Made by a program: the position numbers and the translations under genes. From Rhabdophis nuchalis (lineage: Eukaryota; Chordata; Lepidosauria; Squamata; Natricidae), in NCBI GenBank assembly GCA_039707465.1, contig CM077653.1, positions 5,510,184-5,574,183 of the forward strand: a stretch of DNA of 64,000 nucleotides. Direction: 5' to 3'. The notes beneath the pieces are model-generated. The model was not told the origin of the DNA, ran no database searches, and saw only the letters and a list, made by a program, of their open reading frames with translations. Below are positions 10,561-20,795 of this stretch, piece by piece (position 1 is the stretch's first letter; every line of letters begins with the position of its first letter).

Positions 10561-10795
10561 TTCCAGCAAAACAGTATTGCAATATTGCTTGTCTTGGGAT
10601 TTTTTATTTTAAAAAAAGGTTATTTGCTTGTGGAAAAAAAGCCACCTGTTTTTCTACCAAATTGTCAGTGTTTTGCCATCTCTTTCAAACATATTCTGAT
10701 AATCATTAGCTGATTGTCCACCGTCTATCATGAAGATGCCAAAATGACCACTCAATTCAACCTATTTGTGCTGTCGTATACATTTGGCCAAGATG
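10561..10795. other. unassigned stretch
   Basis: No gene recognised. Confidence 0.3.
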
Positions 10796-11242
10796 TATTG
10801 TTTATGTTGGAACTTGTACTTGGAAAAAGTTCAGAGAAGAGCAGCTCAGACAATCAAAGACCTGGGGACTAAACCATATGAAGAACTGCTGCAGAATTTG
10901 GGTCTGGCTAGTCTAAAGAAAAGAAGAATTAGGGGCATCATGATAGCAGTATTTCAGTATTTGAGGGGCTGCCCCAAAGAAGAAGAGGGGGTCAACTTAT
11001 TTTCCAAAGCACCAGAGGAAACAGTGGATGGAAGCTAACCAAGGAGAGAAGTAACCTAGAATTAAGAAGAAACTTCCTAACAGTGAGGACAATTAACTGG
11101 TGGAACATTTTGCCTCCAGAAATTGTGGGTGCTTCATCACTGGAGATTTTTAAGAAGAGACTAGATAGTCACTTGTCTGAGATGGTATAGATTCTCCTGC
11201 TTGAGCAAGGGCTTGGACTAGAAGACCTCCAAGGTCTCTTCC
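10796..11242 (+). mobile_element. CR1/L3 LINE 3' end
   Basis: Contains GTTCAGAGAAGAGCAGCTCA, GATTTTTAAGAAGAGACTAG and GGCTTGGACTAGAAGACCTC. A frame at 10766-11038 is the decayed ORF end. Confidence 0.9.
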
Positions 11243-11637
11243 AGCTTCTGTTCTGTTCTGTTCTGTTCTGTTCTACTCTACTCTACTCTACTCTAGATTC
11301 CTATTCTATTCTATTCTATTCTATTCTATTCTATTCTATTCTATTCTATTCTATTCTATTCCATTCTATTTTCTATTTTCTATTTTCTATTTTCTATATT
11401 CTATATTCCTATTCCTATTTTATTATTCTATTCTATTCTATTCTATTCTATTCTATTCTCCTTTCCTTTCCTTTCCTTTCCTACTCTACTCTACTCTACT
11501 CTACTCTATAGTCTATAGTCTATAGTCTATATTCCTATTTTATTATTCTATTCTATTCTATTCTATTTTCCTTTCCTTTCCTATCCTATCCTACTCTACT
11601 CTACTCTACTCTACTCTACTCTACTCTACTCTATTCT
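11243..11637 (+). repeat. compound pentamer microsatellite (TTCTG, ACTCT, ATTCT, TTTCC)n
   Basis: Nearly 400 bp of related pentamers extending directly from the CR1 tail, with blocks of TTCTG, CTACT, TATTC, TTTCC and then CTACT again. Confidence 0.95.
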
Positions 11638-11992
11638 GACTTCCAACGTAAATAAGAAAGTCATAGGGTTGACAGGATGATGATGTGATAGACATGTGGT
11701 CATTTGCCCCCATGGACGCCCTTATAAAAGAATATCTTTTAAGTTGATTAAATTTAATAACATTTGTATTACTTTGCAAAGGTGATGGAAGACATGAAGG
11801 ATGAGGATGGGGCAGAGAATACTGAAGGACATCTAAATATGGTCACTATGAGTCAACCCGAAACTTGATTGGCATAATCAACTGTCAATGAATATAGCAG
11901 GAGATTTTACTGTGACATTTTTTTTCGTGTTATAATCTTTCACCACTCTGAAAAATATCTTATGGCTTGCATTTTCCATGTGATAAGACCAG
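11638..11992. other. unassigned stretch
   Basis: No gene or repeat recognised. Confidence 0.3.
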
Positions 11993-12462
11993 GGGTGGGT
12001 TCCTGTGAAGTTCTAAGTTCTTCTATAGAAGAGGTTCCACAAATCTACAGTGCCATTTAGAACCGGTTCCAGCTCCCTCCCCCCGCCCGTCCGCCCATCA
12101 TCAGGATGAAGAGCGAGAGGAGGAATTCTGGGAGTTGAAGTCCACAAGTCTTAAAGCTGTCAAGTTTGAACACCCCTGTGTTTTTTTTTCTAAAGGGTGA
12201 GGGGTGCGAGGGTCTTGTAACTGGACAGCTTTAAGACTTGCGTGCTTCAAATGCCAGAGTTTCTGAGCCAACATTTTGGCTGCTAAGCAAGAGCGTTGTT
12301 AAGTGCGTTTCACCACATTTTACAAGTTGGCCACTCCCACCCAGTCACATGACTGCCAAGCCACTCCCACTCAGTCACATGGCCAGCAAGCCACTCCCAC
12401 AAAGCAGGCCACACCCACAGAAGAGGTTCTAAATTTTTTTGAAACCCAAACCCATCAAGCAA
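11993..12462 (+). mobile_element. hAT-like element family C (CAGNGGTGGG ends)
   Basis: Starts CAGGGGTGGGTTCCTG and ends near TTTGAAACCCAAACCCATC. The interior TTGTTAAGTGCGTTTCACCA and CCCAGTCACATGACTGCCAA matches 35746-36130. A piece of the foldback family (GGAATTCTGGGAGTTGAAGT) is included at 12122-12180. Target duplication unclear. Confidence 0.65.
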
Positions 12463-12925
12463 ATCCTGTTTGATGTTCACCTTTGGCGTTTAATGAAAGC
12501 CAGTGAAACATGGGTGGTTGCAAGCCATAGAAAACAGAGCAAAAATAAAGAGGAGATAACATCTGATGACTCAATATTGCAAGGATCTCATCCTCCATGA
12601 ATCAGAATTCCATCCAAATTGCCTCCTTTGAAAGGAATCTTGGGGGGGGGGGAATGAAGGTAGAGAGGGGTGTGTGTGGATGGAATTAATCAACTTTTAA
12701 AATAATGGTACATTTAGCAAGTTTTTATGAACTACGCTTTTACGCCAGTAATGGAACTTAAGCCTATCTTCTGGAGTGTTTTGATGTGGCACCAATTATA
12801 GAGAAGATAAGGTTGACTCCACTGGTATGGACACATCCCAAAAAAACACCTTGAACCAAAGCCTACCAACTAGAAGCCAATGGCCGGCGACCTCGCGGGC
12901 ATCCAAAACAGAGATGGTAAGACAC
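12463..12925. other. unassigned stretch
   Basis: No gene recognised. Confidence 0.3.
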
Positions 12926-13250
12926 CATCAACAGAGATAGGGGGTGCCCCAAAGAAGAGGGAGTCAAACTATTCTCCAAAGCACCTGAGGGCAGAACAAG
13001 AAGCAATGGGTGGAAACTAATCAGGGAGAGAAGCAACTTAGAACTGAGGAGAAATTTCCTGACAGTTAGAACAATTAATCAGTGGAACAGAAATTGCCTC
13101 CAGAAGTTGTGAATGCCCCAACACTGCAAGTCTTTAAGAAGATGTTGGATAGCCATTTGTCTGAAATGGTATAAGCCTTCCTGCCTAGGCAGGGGGTTGG
13201 ACTAGAAGACCTCCAAGGTCCCTTCCAACTCTGCTATTGTATTGTATAGA
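12926..13250 (+). mobile_element. CR1/L3 LINE 3' end
   Basis: Runs from GGGGGTGCCCCAAAGAAGAG to GGTTGGACTAGAAGACCTCC and a TATTGTATTG tail. Strongly 5' truncated. Confidence 0.9.
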
Positions 13251-13783
13251 CAAGCCATGGACCTGCATCTCAGAGACCCAGCTGAATGCACAAAGTTGCG
13301 TTCAATGATCCAAAAAGCAGACTCTGCATCTGCAGGAATACGCGAGGAAGAAGATCTTCATCCATAGTTCTGTCCTTCTCCGTTCTTATCTTCAATTATG
13401 TCCTTACCTACTTAAACCACCTCCTTCTTCTGGGAAAAAACATAGTGGGAATGCACCTGCTTTGCATAGCAAAGGTTTCAGGATCATTAACTAAATCAGG
13501 GCTTGGCAATTTCCACCCAATGGATATATAAATCCAGTCTTCCAGGCCAACGCAGAGTCTCTCTCTGGCAATGGTAGAAAGATGCTTAGTATTGGACCGA
13601 ACAATTTTGACCCATGTTTTGCGGCTTTGAGAGCTGGGCAGGGTTCAAAAAGCAACAATGGCCATGAGTTAAATTTTGTAGGTATATTTTGCAGCTTTGG
13701 AGACATTCGAAAATGGCACCTCTGGAAAAAATTTTGCAGTTGGGTTGACAACTTCTTGAAACACGGTTGAAGGGCAATCAAAG
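13251..13783. other. unassigned stretch
   Basis: No supported gene; the open frames at 13286-13531 lack splice sites. Confidence 0.3.
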
Positions 13784-13796
13784 AAGAATGAAGGGG

Positions 13797-14527
13797 CATA
13801 TGCCAGAATAAATGATGTACCCAGAGAGATACATATTAAATTTGTAAGAAGGTCAACAAAGGATGAGATTTTGAGAGCACAGCAAGATGGCCCTTTAATA
13901 ATAAATAATAATTTATTACATTTATAAACCGCCCCCTCTCCCCGAAGGGACTGATATACCAGCAGAAAGAGATTGCTATCTTGAAACAGATCCCGAAAAA
14001 GATTCGAGAGATAAGAAGGAACTATTCCTTCTTATCCAAAAAATTGTACAAAAAAGGGGTGTGGTTCAAATGGTCAATGCCTGAAGGAATGTTGGTGTTC
14101 TGGGAGGGGGGGAGAGTAAGAATTAAAACAATTGAAGAGGCGGAAGCCTTTCTTAAAAAACATTCCTCAATCCTGGAGGACGAAAATGGGGGAGCGGGAG
14201 GGGCCATGGCTCCGCCCACCGGCGGGAAGGAAGAAGAAGACACAATAGCCAAAAGATTCAGATCACAAAAATGATTTCTTTTCTTTTATATATTGTAGTT
14301 CCTAAACGGATGTCAACAGGAACAAATGATTGAATGCATGAAATTTATGATATGATATGTATGTATATCTTTCCACCTTATACTGAAATTTTTTTTTGTA
14401 TGAAACCTTGGAGGCGGCCACCACCTCCAACATGGAAGCCCTAAAATATTTCTTCTACATCCTATATACCCTTTTCCTCTTTACAAAATTTGTAAAAACC
14501 AATAAAAATTGTTGTTCAAAAAAAAAA
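13797..14527 (+). mobile_element. L1 insertion with ORF1 C-terminus only, poly(A) and target duplication
   Basis: The insertion is bracketed by perfect 13-bp repeats AAGAATGAAGGGG (13784-13796 and 14528-14540). It begins inside L1 ORF1 (AYARINDVPREIHIKFVRR) and continues after a short foreign insert as YQQKEIAILKQI, then WFKWSMPEGMLVFWEGGRVR, to a stop at 14274. This is the ORF1p C-terminal RNA-binding domain. About 250 bp of 3' UTR follow, with CCAATAAAAATTG, and then a run of A. No ORF2 sequence lies between ORF1 and the poly(A), so the template RNA ended just after ORF1. Confidence 0.85.
13896..13953 (-). mobile_element. tiny L2 3' tail inside the L1 ORF1
   Basis: About 58 bp (AATAATAATTTATTACATTT, then AAACCGCCCCCTCTCCCCGA) match the L2 3' terminus. 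They interrupt the ORF1 frame between EILRAQQDGP and YQQKEI, so this inserted after the L1. Confidence 0.75.
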
Positions 14528-14544
14528 AAGAATGAAGGGGTTGC

Positions 14545-14985
14545 ATTTATGGTTTTTTAACAATTATTTAGTCAAATGTGTACAAGATAACAGGTATAAG
14601 TATAAACCTGGACAAGAACAAGGGAAATGAGTATAAATAAATGGGGACAGTAGGATAGGGATAGTAGGCTGATGCTCTTATGCACGCCCCCTTTACGGAC
14701 CTCTTAGGAATGGGGTGAGGTCCATGCTAGACAGTTTAAGGTTGAAGCTGTGGGGGATTTGAGGATGTAACAACGGAGTCAGGTAGAACATTCCAGGCGT
14801 TGACCACTCTGTGGCTGAAGTCGTATTTTCTGCAATCGAGTTTGAAGTGGTTTAACCTTGAGTTTGTATCTATTGTTTGCCCGTGTATCATTGTGGTTGA
14901 AGCTGAAGAATTGAGGTTGAAGCTCAAAATTTTCTCCACAACATCAACCCTGTGAGGTGGGCTGGGCTGGGCTGAAAGAGAGTGA
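14545..14985 (-). mobile_element. non-LTR LINE C-terminal fragment
   Basis: On the minus strand a frame reads SRLNHFKLDCRKYDFSHRVV then NAWNVLPDSVV, the conserved C-terminal block of several non-LTR elements (…FSNRVVNPWNSLP…). It is a different family from the CR1 and L2 copies nearby. Clade not determined. Confidence 0.55.
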
Positions 14986-15178
14986 TGTAAAGACACCCAG
15001 CAAGTTTTCATGCCTAAAGTGGGACTAGAATTCCCAGTCTCCTGGTGATTGGCCCAAGGTCACTCAGATAGCTTTCATGCCTAAGGCAGGACTAGAACTC
15101 ACTATCTCCTGGTGATTGGCCCAAAGTCACCCAGCCGACTTTCATGTCTAAGAAAAGACTAGAATTCATAGTCTCCTA
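14985..15178 (+). mobile_element. MIR-like SINE units, two to three
   Basis: CAACCCTGTGAGGTGGGCTG at 14946-14965 leads into units GCCTAAGGCAGGACTAGAAC ... CTCCTGGTGATTGGCCCAA. These are the same unit as the minisatellite at 1471-2432. Confidence 0.6.
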
Positions 15179-15180
15179 GT

Positions 15181-15485
15181 CCAAACTTTTTGGCACCAGG
15201 GACTAGTTTCATTTTAGAGAAAATTCCGCGGACCGGTGGGCATGGCTCGGCCGACATAGAGCGGGAGCGGGGGGGAGGGGGAACAGGTGGTGCATGCACA
15301 TGCCGGGGGGGGGGGTGAGTCAGCTCACTCGCCCCTCTCAGCCCCCAATGGTGCAAGCGACCGCACCTGCGCTCTCCCACCCCTGGTGCGCACTCTGCCC
15401 TCCTCCTCTTCTTCGGCCCTGCAGCCCGGTTCCTATCAAGCCACGGACCGGCACCGGTCCATGGTCCGGGGGTTGGGGACCCCTG
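15181..15485 (-). mobile_element. hAT-like element family D
   Basis: The minus strand begins CAGGGGTCCCCAACCCCCGG and carries CGGTGCCGGTCCGTGGCTTG. The other end is TTGGCACCAGGGACTAG. Flanking TCCTAGT repeats (15174-15180, 15486-15492) look like a target duplication, though the left terminus seems shortened. Confidence 0.7.
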
Positions 15486-15492
15486 TCCTAGT

Positions 15493-16159
15493 GAACTTAC
15501 AATTTCCTGCTTTCTGTCCTGATGACTCAACCACTAGATGAAACTGGCTCTCAGCTTGAAGATTAAAGTATGACCATTTAATCTTTAAATCTGTTTTATA
15601 CACTACCTAATTTTCTCCACCACAGTACTACAATCACGCCATTAAGATTCAGCTTGAAATACCTATACATTTTAGGAGTTTAAGTGAGATGATATACTCT
15701 TAGCCATGTCATTTAATCATTTTAGCAGTAAATACATAGTTTCATAAAATAGTATATAATTTACATAGTTTTCTTTTTTTTGTAATTATTGTCAACTTTC
15801 TATAACCTTAATGGCCTTGGTGCTATATGTTTACTTTGATGCTAGCATCTTAAACCACAGTTTTCTTATAGTAAATAGGCTAAACTTACTATATGTGTGT
15901 TTGTTTGTTTATTCGTGTCAGAATCAAAATAAGGCATTCTAAGTGACATAAAATTTAAAATATTTTAAATAAAACCCAAACTCTTTAGATACTAAAAGGT
16001 AGATAAATAGAAAGCAACCTTCTTCACCTAGTTAATTTTATGTACCCATAAATTTATGGAATGTGAGCCAATCTGTCCACGAGCTCTTTCCCTGGTCTTG
16101 GTTCTTCTTTTTGAATTCAGCATTTGTTCCCAAAATGTCTACTTTTGGGGAAAGTATGG
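15493..16159. other. unassigned AT-rich stretch
   Basis: No gene or repeat recognised. Confidence 0.3.
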
Positions 16160-16505
16160 TCCTTAGAATTTAGAACTACAGCATTAGAAGGGACCTTGGA
16201 GGTCTTCTAGTCCAACCCTCTGCTTAGGCAGGAAACCCTACACCACTTCAGACAAATGGTTATCCAACATCTTCTTAAAACCTTCCAGTGTTGGAGCATT
16301 CACAACTTCTGGAGGCAACTTCTGTTCCACTGATTAATTGTTCTTACTGTCAGGACATTTCTCCTCAGTTCTAAGTTGCTTCTCTCCTTAATTAGTTTCC
16401 ACCCATTGCTTCTTGTCCTGTCCTCAGGTGCTTTGGAGCTTTGTAGCAGCCCCTGAGATCCTAGAACACTGCTATCCTGTCTCCCCTAGTCCTTTTTTTC
16501 CTTAA
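16160..16505 (-). mobile_element. CR1/L3 LINE 3' end
   Basis: The reverse complement of GGAGGTCTTCTAGTCCAACC and the downstream ORF end are clear. No microsatellite at its tail. Confidence 0.9.
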
Positions 16506-16792
16506 ATGAGACATACAGAAGAAGGTGAGGGCTGCATAAATGCATTCAAAATAGACCAATGGAGACACACCTTTAAACAATGCGGTTGGCCATCTAAAAC
16601 ATCTAAAACATTGTCTTTGGCTACAGTTGAGCAACTCCACGAACCCTGAGGAGTGAATCACTCACCGCTGATATTGCAAGAGTTGCTTCCTTGACCGAAA
16701 TCACCCAAGTTGTTGACTCTCCTTTGCTTTGGAGATGAGAATGGGCCAGATTGACTTAGAGCAGGCCAATGGAATTTAGACTTGACACCAAC
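16506..16792. other. unassigned stretch
   Basis: No gene recognised beyond the adjacent candidate exon. Confidence 0.3.
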
Positions 16793-16847
16793 CAAAGTAT
16801 AAACAGGATGGAGATTCTGGGTGACTCATGATTGGTGGCTGCAGATT
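16793..16847 (-). CDS. weak candidate internal exon, unknown protein
   Basis: The minus strand has a strong acceptor (GTCTCTGTTCTTTACAG) at 16848-16864 and a weak donor (CTTTG|GTTGGT). The 55-nt exon reads NLQPPIMSHPESPSCLYF in phase 0 and ends in phase 1. This fits the end phase of 17404-17547 upstream and the start phase of 5160-5382 downstream. An alternative frame runs open through the donor into a hydrophobic tail ending PRISILFILWLVSSLNSIGL before a stop, as in a GPI-anchored C-terminus, but its phase does not match 17404. Short and unidentified. Confidence 0.25.
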
Positions 16848-16864
16848 CTGTAAAGAACAGAGAC

Positions 16865-17400
16865 TGACAACCGGTATTTAGGTCAGTAGTTCAGAATGAA
16901 GGCTTTGGTTAGGGCGAGAATTCTCGGCTCTTGGCATGAGAAGGATTCTGTGGTCTCGGGACCTAGTTTTCACCTCTCACCATCTATGAATGAGTAGATG
17001 GTAGGAGTGGGCTGCAGCACAAAGCCAGACCTCCACAATTTTGACAAGGTTTGTCTGTCTGTCTGTCTGTTGTTTGTTTATTTGGGGATCACTCCATCCC
17101 TAAAACAGAGCTAGCAAATTTAGCAACCACTTGAGTCCTGGTGTCCTGGTTTGGGAGCCACATGGTGAATTTTATGTCGAGCAACCAATTCAGGCAAATG
17201 ACTCTGTCCTTCATTCGAAACATACTGGCCTACAGAAGCTGAAGAGTCATCCATTTTTGTGATGAGGTTTTTTGACTCATTCAGAAGAAAGCTTGCTTAG
17301 CTGCCCTCAAAATCTCCATAGAATTTCTTTCCGGCCGAGATACAGTAAGGTTCCACCATCTATTTTTAGATAATTTTGGTGGTAGATCTTATCAATGACT
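16865..17400. other. unassigned; short (TCTG)n
   Basis: (TCTG)n at 17048-17069. Nothing else recognised. Confidence 0.3.
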
Positions 17401-17403
17401 TAC

Positions 17404-17547
17404 CTGCATCATGACCTCTTCAGATTTCCAGCAAAGATATCCAATATTTTCTACTTCCTTTAGGGAAAGTCCAGGGAAGGAGGATCCTACCATATCTAAC
17501 GTATCTCCCAAGGACCTCCAGGGGTCTTCCAATACCTTCTCAGGAAC
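17404..17547 (-). CDS. candidate internal exon, 48 codons, unknown protein
   Basis: On the minus strand CCTTTTGATTTCACAG precedes the exon and ATGCAG|GTAAGT follows, so both splice sites are canonical. The 144-nt exon is open in phase 0 and symmetric (0-0). It begins VPEKVLEDPW and includes LDMVGSSFPGLSLKEVENIG and CWKSEEVMMQ, an amphipathic composition with no low complexity. It lies outside all recognised repeats. I could not name the family. Together with the other minus-strand candidates it suggests an unannotated gene upstream of, and opposite to, ATP12A. This is the best supported of those exons. Confidence 0.5.
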
Positions 17548-17654
17548 CTGTGAAATCAAAAGGATTTGCGAAAATGTCAAACAATGCCCCTCTTCTCCTT
17601 ATCATTTTTAATTTGCTAAAAATATAGTTTTTTCATGGAAAATATTTTATGTTA

Positions 17655-17798
17655 ATAAGGTAAAAGTTCTCCTCACACATATGTGGGACAAGTAGCGGGA
17701 GCTCACTCCGTTACATGGCACTAGGGATTCGAACCGCCAAACTGCCACCTTTCTGATCGACAAGCTCAGTGACTTAGCCACTAAGCCACCATATCCCT
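17655..17798 (-). mobile_element. Sauria SINE with large internal deletion
   Basis: On the minus strand the tRNA head (GAGGGATATGGTGGCTTAGT, B box GGTTCGAATCC) runs to GGAGTGAGCTCCCGCTACTTG. It then jumps straight to the 3' terminus CACATATGTGTGAGGAGAAC. About 150-200 bp of the body are absent compared with 33588-33924. Confidence 0.85.
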
Positions 17799-17827
17799 CT
17801 TTTTTGTTAATATCTATCCTATTAACA

Positions 17828-17957
17828 CAGGAGTCTGCAAAGTTGGCTCTTTTAAGACTGGTGGACTTCAACTCCCAGAGTTCCCCAGCCAGCTGGCTGG
17901 GGAACTCTGGGAGTTGAAGTCCACCAGTCTTAAAAGAGCCAACTTTGCAGACTCCTG
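17828..17957. mobile_element. perfect 130-bp palindrome with 8-bp target duplication
   Basis: The left 65 bp (starting CAGGAGTCTGCAAAGTTGGC) and the right 65 bp are exact reverse complements with no spacer; the centre is CCAGCCAG|CTGGCTGG. Flanks TATTAACA (17820-17827 and 17958-17965) are identical 8-bp repeats, as in hAT insertions. Relatives are at 43042-43135, 19563-19640, 23222-23295 and 12122-12180. Confidence 0.95.
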
Positions 17958-18026
17958 TATTAACACAATTATTATTTTTTACAGTAAATATCCTGTGCAT
18001 CAATTTTAATTTTTAATGCAGTTAAT

Positions 18027-19055
18027 ACAGATAGCCCATGACGTATGACACGGCTGAGCCCAAAATTTCTATTATTAAGTGAGACATTTATTACGTGAGT
18101 TTTGGCCCATTTTACGACCTTTCTTGCCCCATGTTTTTTATTTTCATTTTTTATTTTATTAAATGTATATACCGCGCCACTCTCCCAAAAAGGGACTCGG
18201 GGCGGTGCACAGGAAAAATTAAAACCACGCATATATAGAAAATACCGATAATAAATATATAAATATTAAAAACTTATTAAATTAACCCGGCCTGTGCTAA
18301 AACCAATTAAAACCCCAATAAAATCTAATTCAATTTTAAAACCAATAGATGGACTCGAGAAATTAAGCCAGGCCAGCTAAGCGAAAAAAGTGCGTTTTTA
18401 ATTGTTGACGGAAGAGGCGGAGGTCTGTGATATTCCTAAAATCGGGGGGTAGATCGTCCCAGAGGGCAGGGCCCGCCACAGAGAAGGCCCTTCCCCTGGG
18501 CGTCGCGAGCCGGCATTGCCCGGCCGTTGGCACCCGGAGCAGACCCTCTCTGTGGGAGCGGATCAGTCGGAGGGATGTATGGGGTAGGGGGCGGTCTCGC
18601 AAATAACTAGGCCCCGTGCCATGGAGCGCTTTAAAGATGATAATCAGCACCTTGAAGCGCACCCGAAAGACCACAGGCAGCCAGTGCAGCTCGCGCAGGA
18701 GAGGTGTTACATGGGAGTGCCATGAGGCTCCCAAGATCCCCCGCGCGGCCGCGTTATGTACTAACTGTAGCCTTCGGGTGCACCTCACGGTGTTAAGTGA
18801 ATCACTGCGGTTGATAAACTACTAACTTCCCCATTGACTTTGCTTGTGAGAAGATTGCAAAAGGTGATCACGTGACCTTGAGGCACAGTAATGGTTATAA
18901 GTATGAACCAGTGGCCACCCATCTGAATTTTGATCATGTGATCATGGGGGTGCTGCAAAGAATGTAACTGTGAAAAATGGTCAACAAGCCATTTTCCCCC
19001 CAATGCCTTGGTAGCTTTGGTCATTAAATCGGCTGTTGTAAATTGAGGACTACAT
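18027..19055 (+). mobile_element. TIR element family A, split by an L2
   Basis: The left part, 18027-18130, is ATAGCCCATGACGTATGACA ... TTTCTTGCCCC. The right part, 18789-19055, resumes at TGTTAAGTGAATCACTGCGG and ends TTGTAAATTGAGGACTAC. The L2 at 18131-18788 lies between. Confidence 0.8.
18131..18788 (-). mobile_element. L2 LINE 3' end nested in family A
   Basis: The minus-strand frame 18363-18788 encodes the L2 ORF C-terminus (LLRELHWLPVVFRVRFKVL ... HTSLRLIRSHREGLLRVP ... LKTHFFRLAGLA), unbroken for 141 codons. The L2 tail CACCGCCCCGAGTCCC follows, then an A/T-rich end. Confidence 0.95.
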
Positions 19056-19192
19056 AGATAATCCAAACAATCAAAAGTTCTTTGGGGATCCTCCGTATTC
19101 GGGATGGCCCAAATTAGCTCCTCCATTTTAAAAGAGCAGCTTAAATTTGCCTCACTCAGGGATGTCCCAGTTGGAAAGCTGAAGGCCTGGGG

Positions 19193-19562
19193 CAGTGATG
19201 GGTTTCAGCCAGTTTGCACCTATTCCGGAGAACCTGTTGTTAACTTTCTAAGCAGTTTGGAGAACCGGTTGTTGGAAGAAATCTCCTTTTGTTTACACTT
19301 TACAAGACTAATCCTGTAAGACAGGAAGGCATGAAGGAAACAGTCTATTGTAGTTTCTAGCCAAATCTTTGTTGCCCTGCTTACAGAAACTGTCTCTCCA
19401 CTTAACCCTTATTACCTTGTCACAGCCAAGGTGAAGCACCCATCGACGTGAGTAAAGTTGAGTTGGCCAAGTCCACCCAGTCACATGACCACCAAGCCCC
19501 ACCAATCCAGCTGGTCATTAGGGCAGAGAACCGGTTCTTAAATTACTTGAATCCCACCACTG
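19193..19562 (+). mobile_element. hAT-like element family C
   Basis: Starts CAGTGATGGGTTTCAGCC and ends TGAATCCCACCACTG, a clear inverted terminal match. Flanks GCCTGGGG and GTCCGGGG agree at 6 of 8 positions. Confidence 0.8.
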
Positions 19563-19640
19563 GTCCGGGGACTTCAACTTCCAGAATTCCCCAGTCAGGA
19601 TGGCTAGCTAGGGAATTCTGGATATTGAAGTCCATAGGGC
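19563..19640. mobile_element. foldback element fragment
   Basis: GGACTTCAACTTCCAGAATT ... GGGAATTCTGGATATTGAAG is an imperfect inverted repeat related to 17828-17957. Confidence 0.6.
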
Positions 19641-20795
19641 AGTGAGGGCTAACCTTTTTGACCTCGCGTGCCGAAATAGTGCTAGGGTTTGCCCACACCC
19701 ACACCGCCATACGCCCCGCCTCCTGCATATGCACGCACGAACCCCAACCAAGCGCATGCGCGTGAGAACGTCCTCACCCACCTATGCGGCCTATTCAGCC
19801 TCCTGCACCATGTGGGGGTGGGGGTGGTATTTTTTGCCCTCCCCAGGCTCCAGAGGCTTTTCTTGAGCTTCCGGGAGGGCGAAAATGACCTCCCAAGGCT
19901 GCGGAGGCCCTCCAGAATCTGGAAACTGGCCCTTTTCCAGACTTCTAGAACTTCTGGGAGGCTTATTTTTTGCCCTCCCCAGGTTATGGAGGCTTTGCGA
20001 GACCGCATCCTGCCTCATACATCCCTGCGTCCGATTCGCTCCCACAGAGAGGGACTCCTCCGGGTGCCGTCTGCCGGGCAATGCCGACTGGCGACTCCTA
20101 GGGGAAGGGCCTTCTCTGTGGCGGGCCCAGCCCTCTGGAACGACCTACCCCCCCGAACTCAGGACCATCACGGACCTTCGCTCCTTCCGCAAACACCTGA
20201 AGACTCACCTCTTCCATTTAGCCGGCCTGGCCTAGTTCCCTCCCCATTTAGCCAATAGTAGACTGAGTTTTAAATCGTTTCTAATTAGATTTTAATGGGT
20301 CAATAGATTTTAGGGTATTTTTTAGCACAGGGTAATGAATTTAATACGTTTTTAGCATGTAGTTTTATGTAGTGATCTCTGTCATTGTATATTTTATATT
20401 TCCGTTTTAATTCCTGTGCACCGCCCTGAGTCCCCTTGGGGAGAGAGGTGCAGTTATATAAATTTAAATTAAATTAAATTAAATTAAATTTCTTTGAGCC
20501 TCTGGGAGGGTGAAAACAGTCTCCCCCAGGCCCTCCCTGAAGCCTCCTGGCACCAAAAATGGAGTGCGGGGAGGGGGGTGTTGCACTCCCCATGCTTCCT
20601 CTGCCCCCACGCATGCACACATGACCCTCCAACCCCCCACACGTGCACATACGTCTCCCGACAGACACTTGAAAATCAGCTGGCCAGCGGGAGGTGTGCG
20701 TGCATGCACGGTGGAGCTGACCTGGGCAACGGCTCAAGTGCCCTCAGAAAGGGCTCCACGTGCCACCTGTGGCACGCATGCCATAGATTTTCCAT
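19641..20795 (+). mobile_element. hAT-like element family E, split by an L2
   Basis: The start GCAGTGAGGGCTAACCTTTTT followed by CTCGCGTGCC and the far end CCTGTGGCACGCATGCCAT belong together. Both halves share the GCCCTCCCCAGG / CTGGGAGGGTGAAAA blocks. Interrupted by L2 at 19998-20491. Confidence 0.65.
19998..20491 (+). mobile_element. L2 LINE 3' end nested in family E
   Basis: Carries the L2 ORF end (HTSLRPIRSHREGLLRVPSA) with a frameshift near 20150-20160, the CACCGCCCTGAGTCCCCTTG tail and an (AAATT)n end. CTTTG flanks it on both sides (19993-19997, 20492-20496). Confidence 0.95.
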
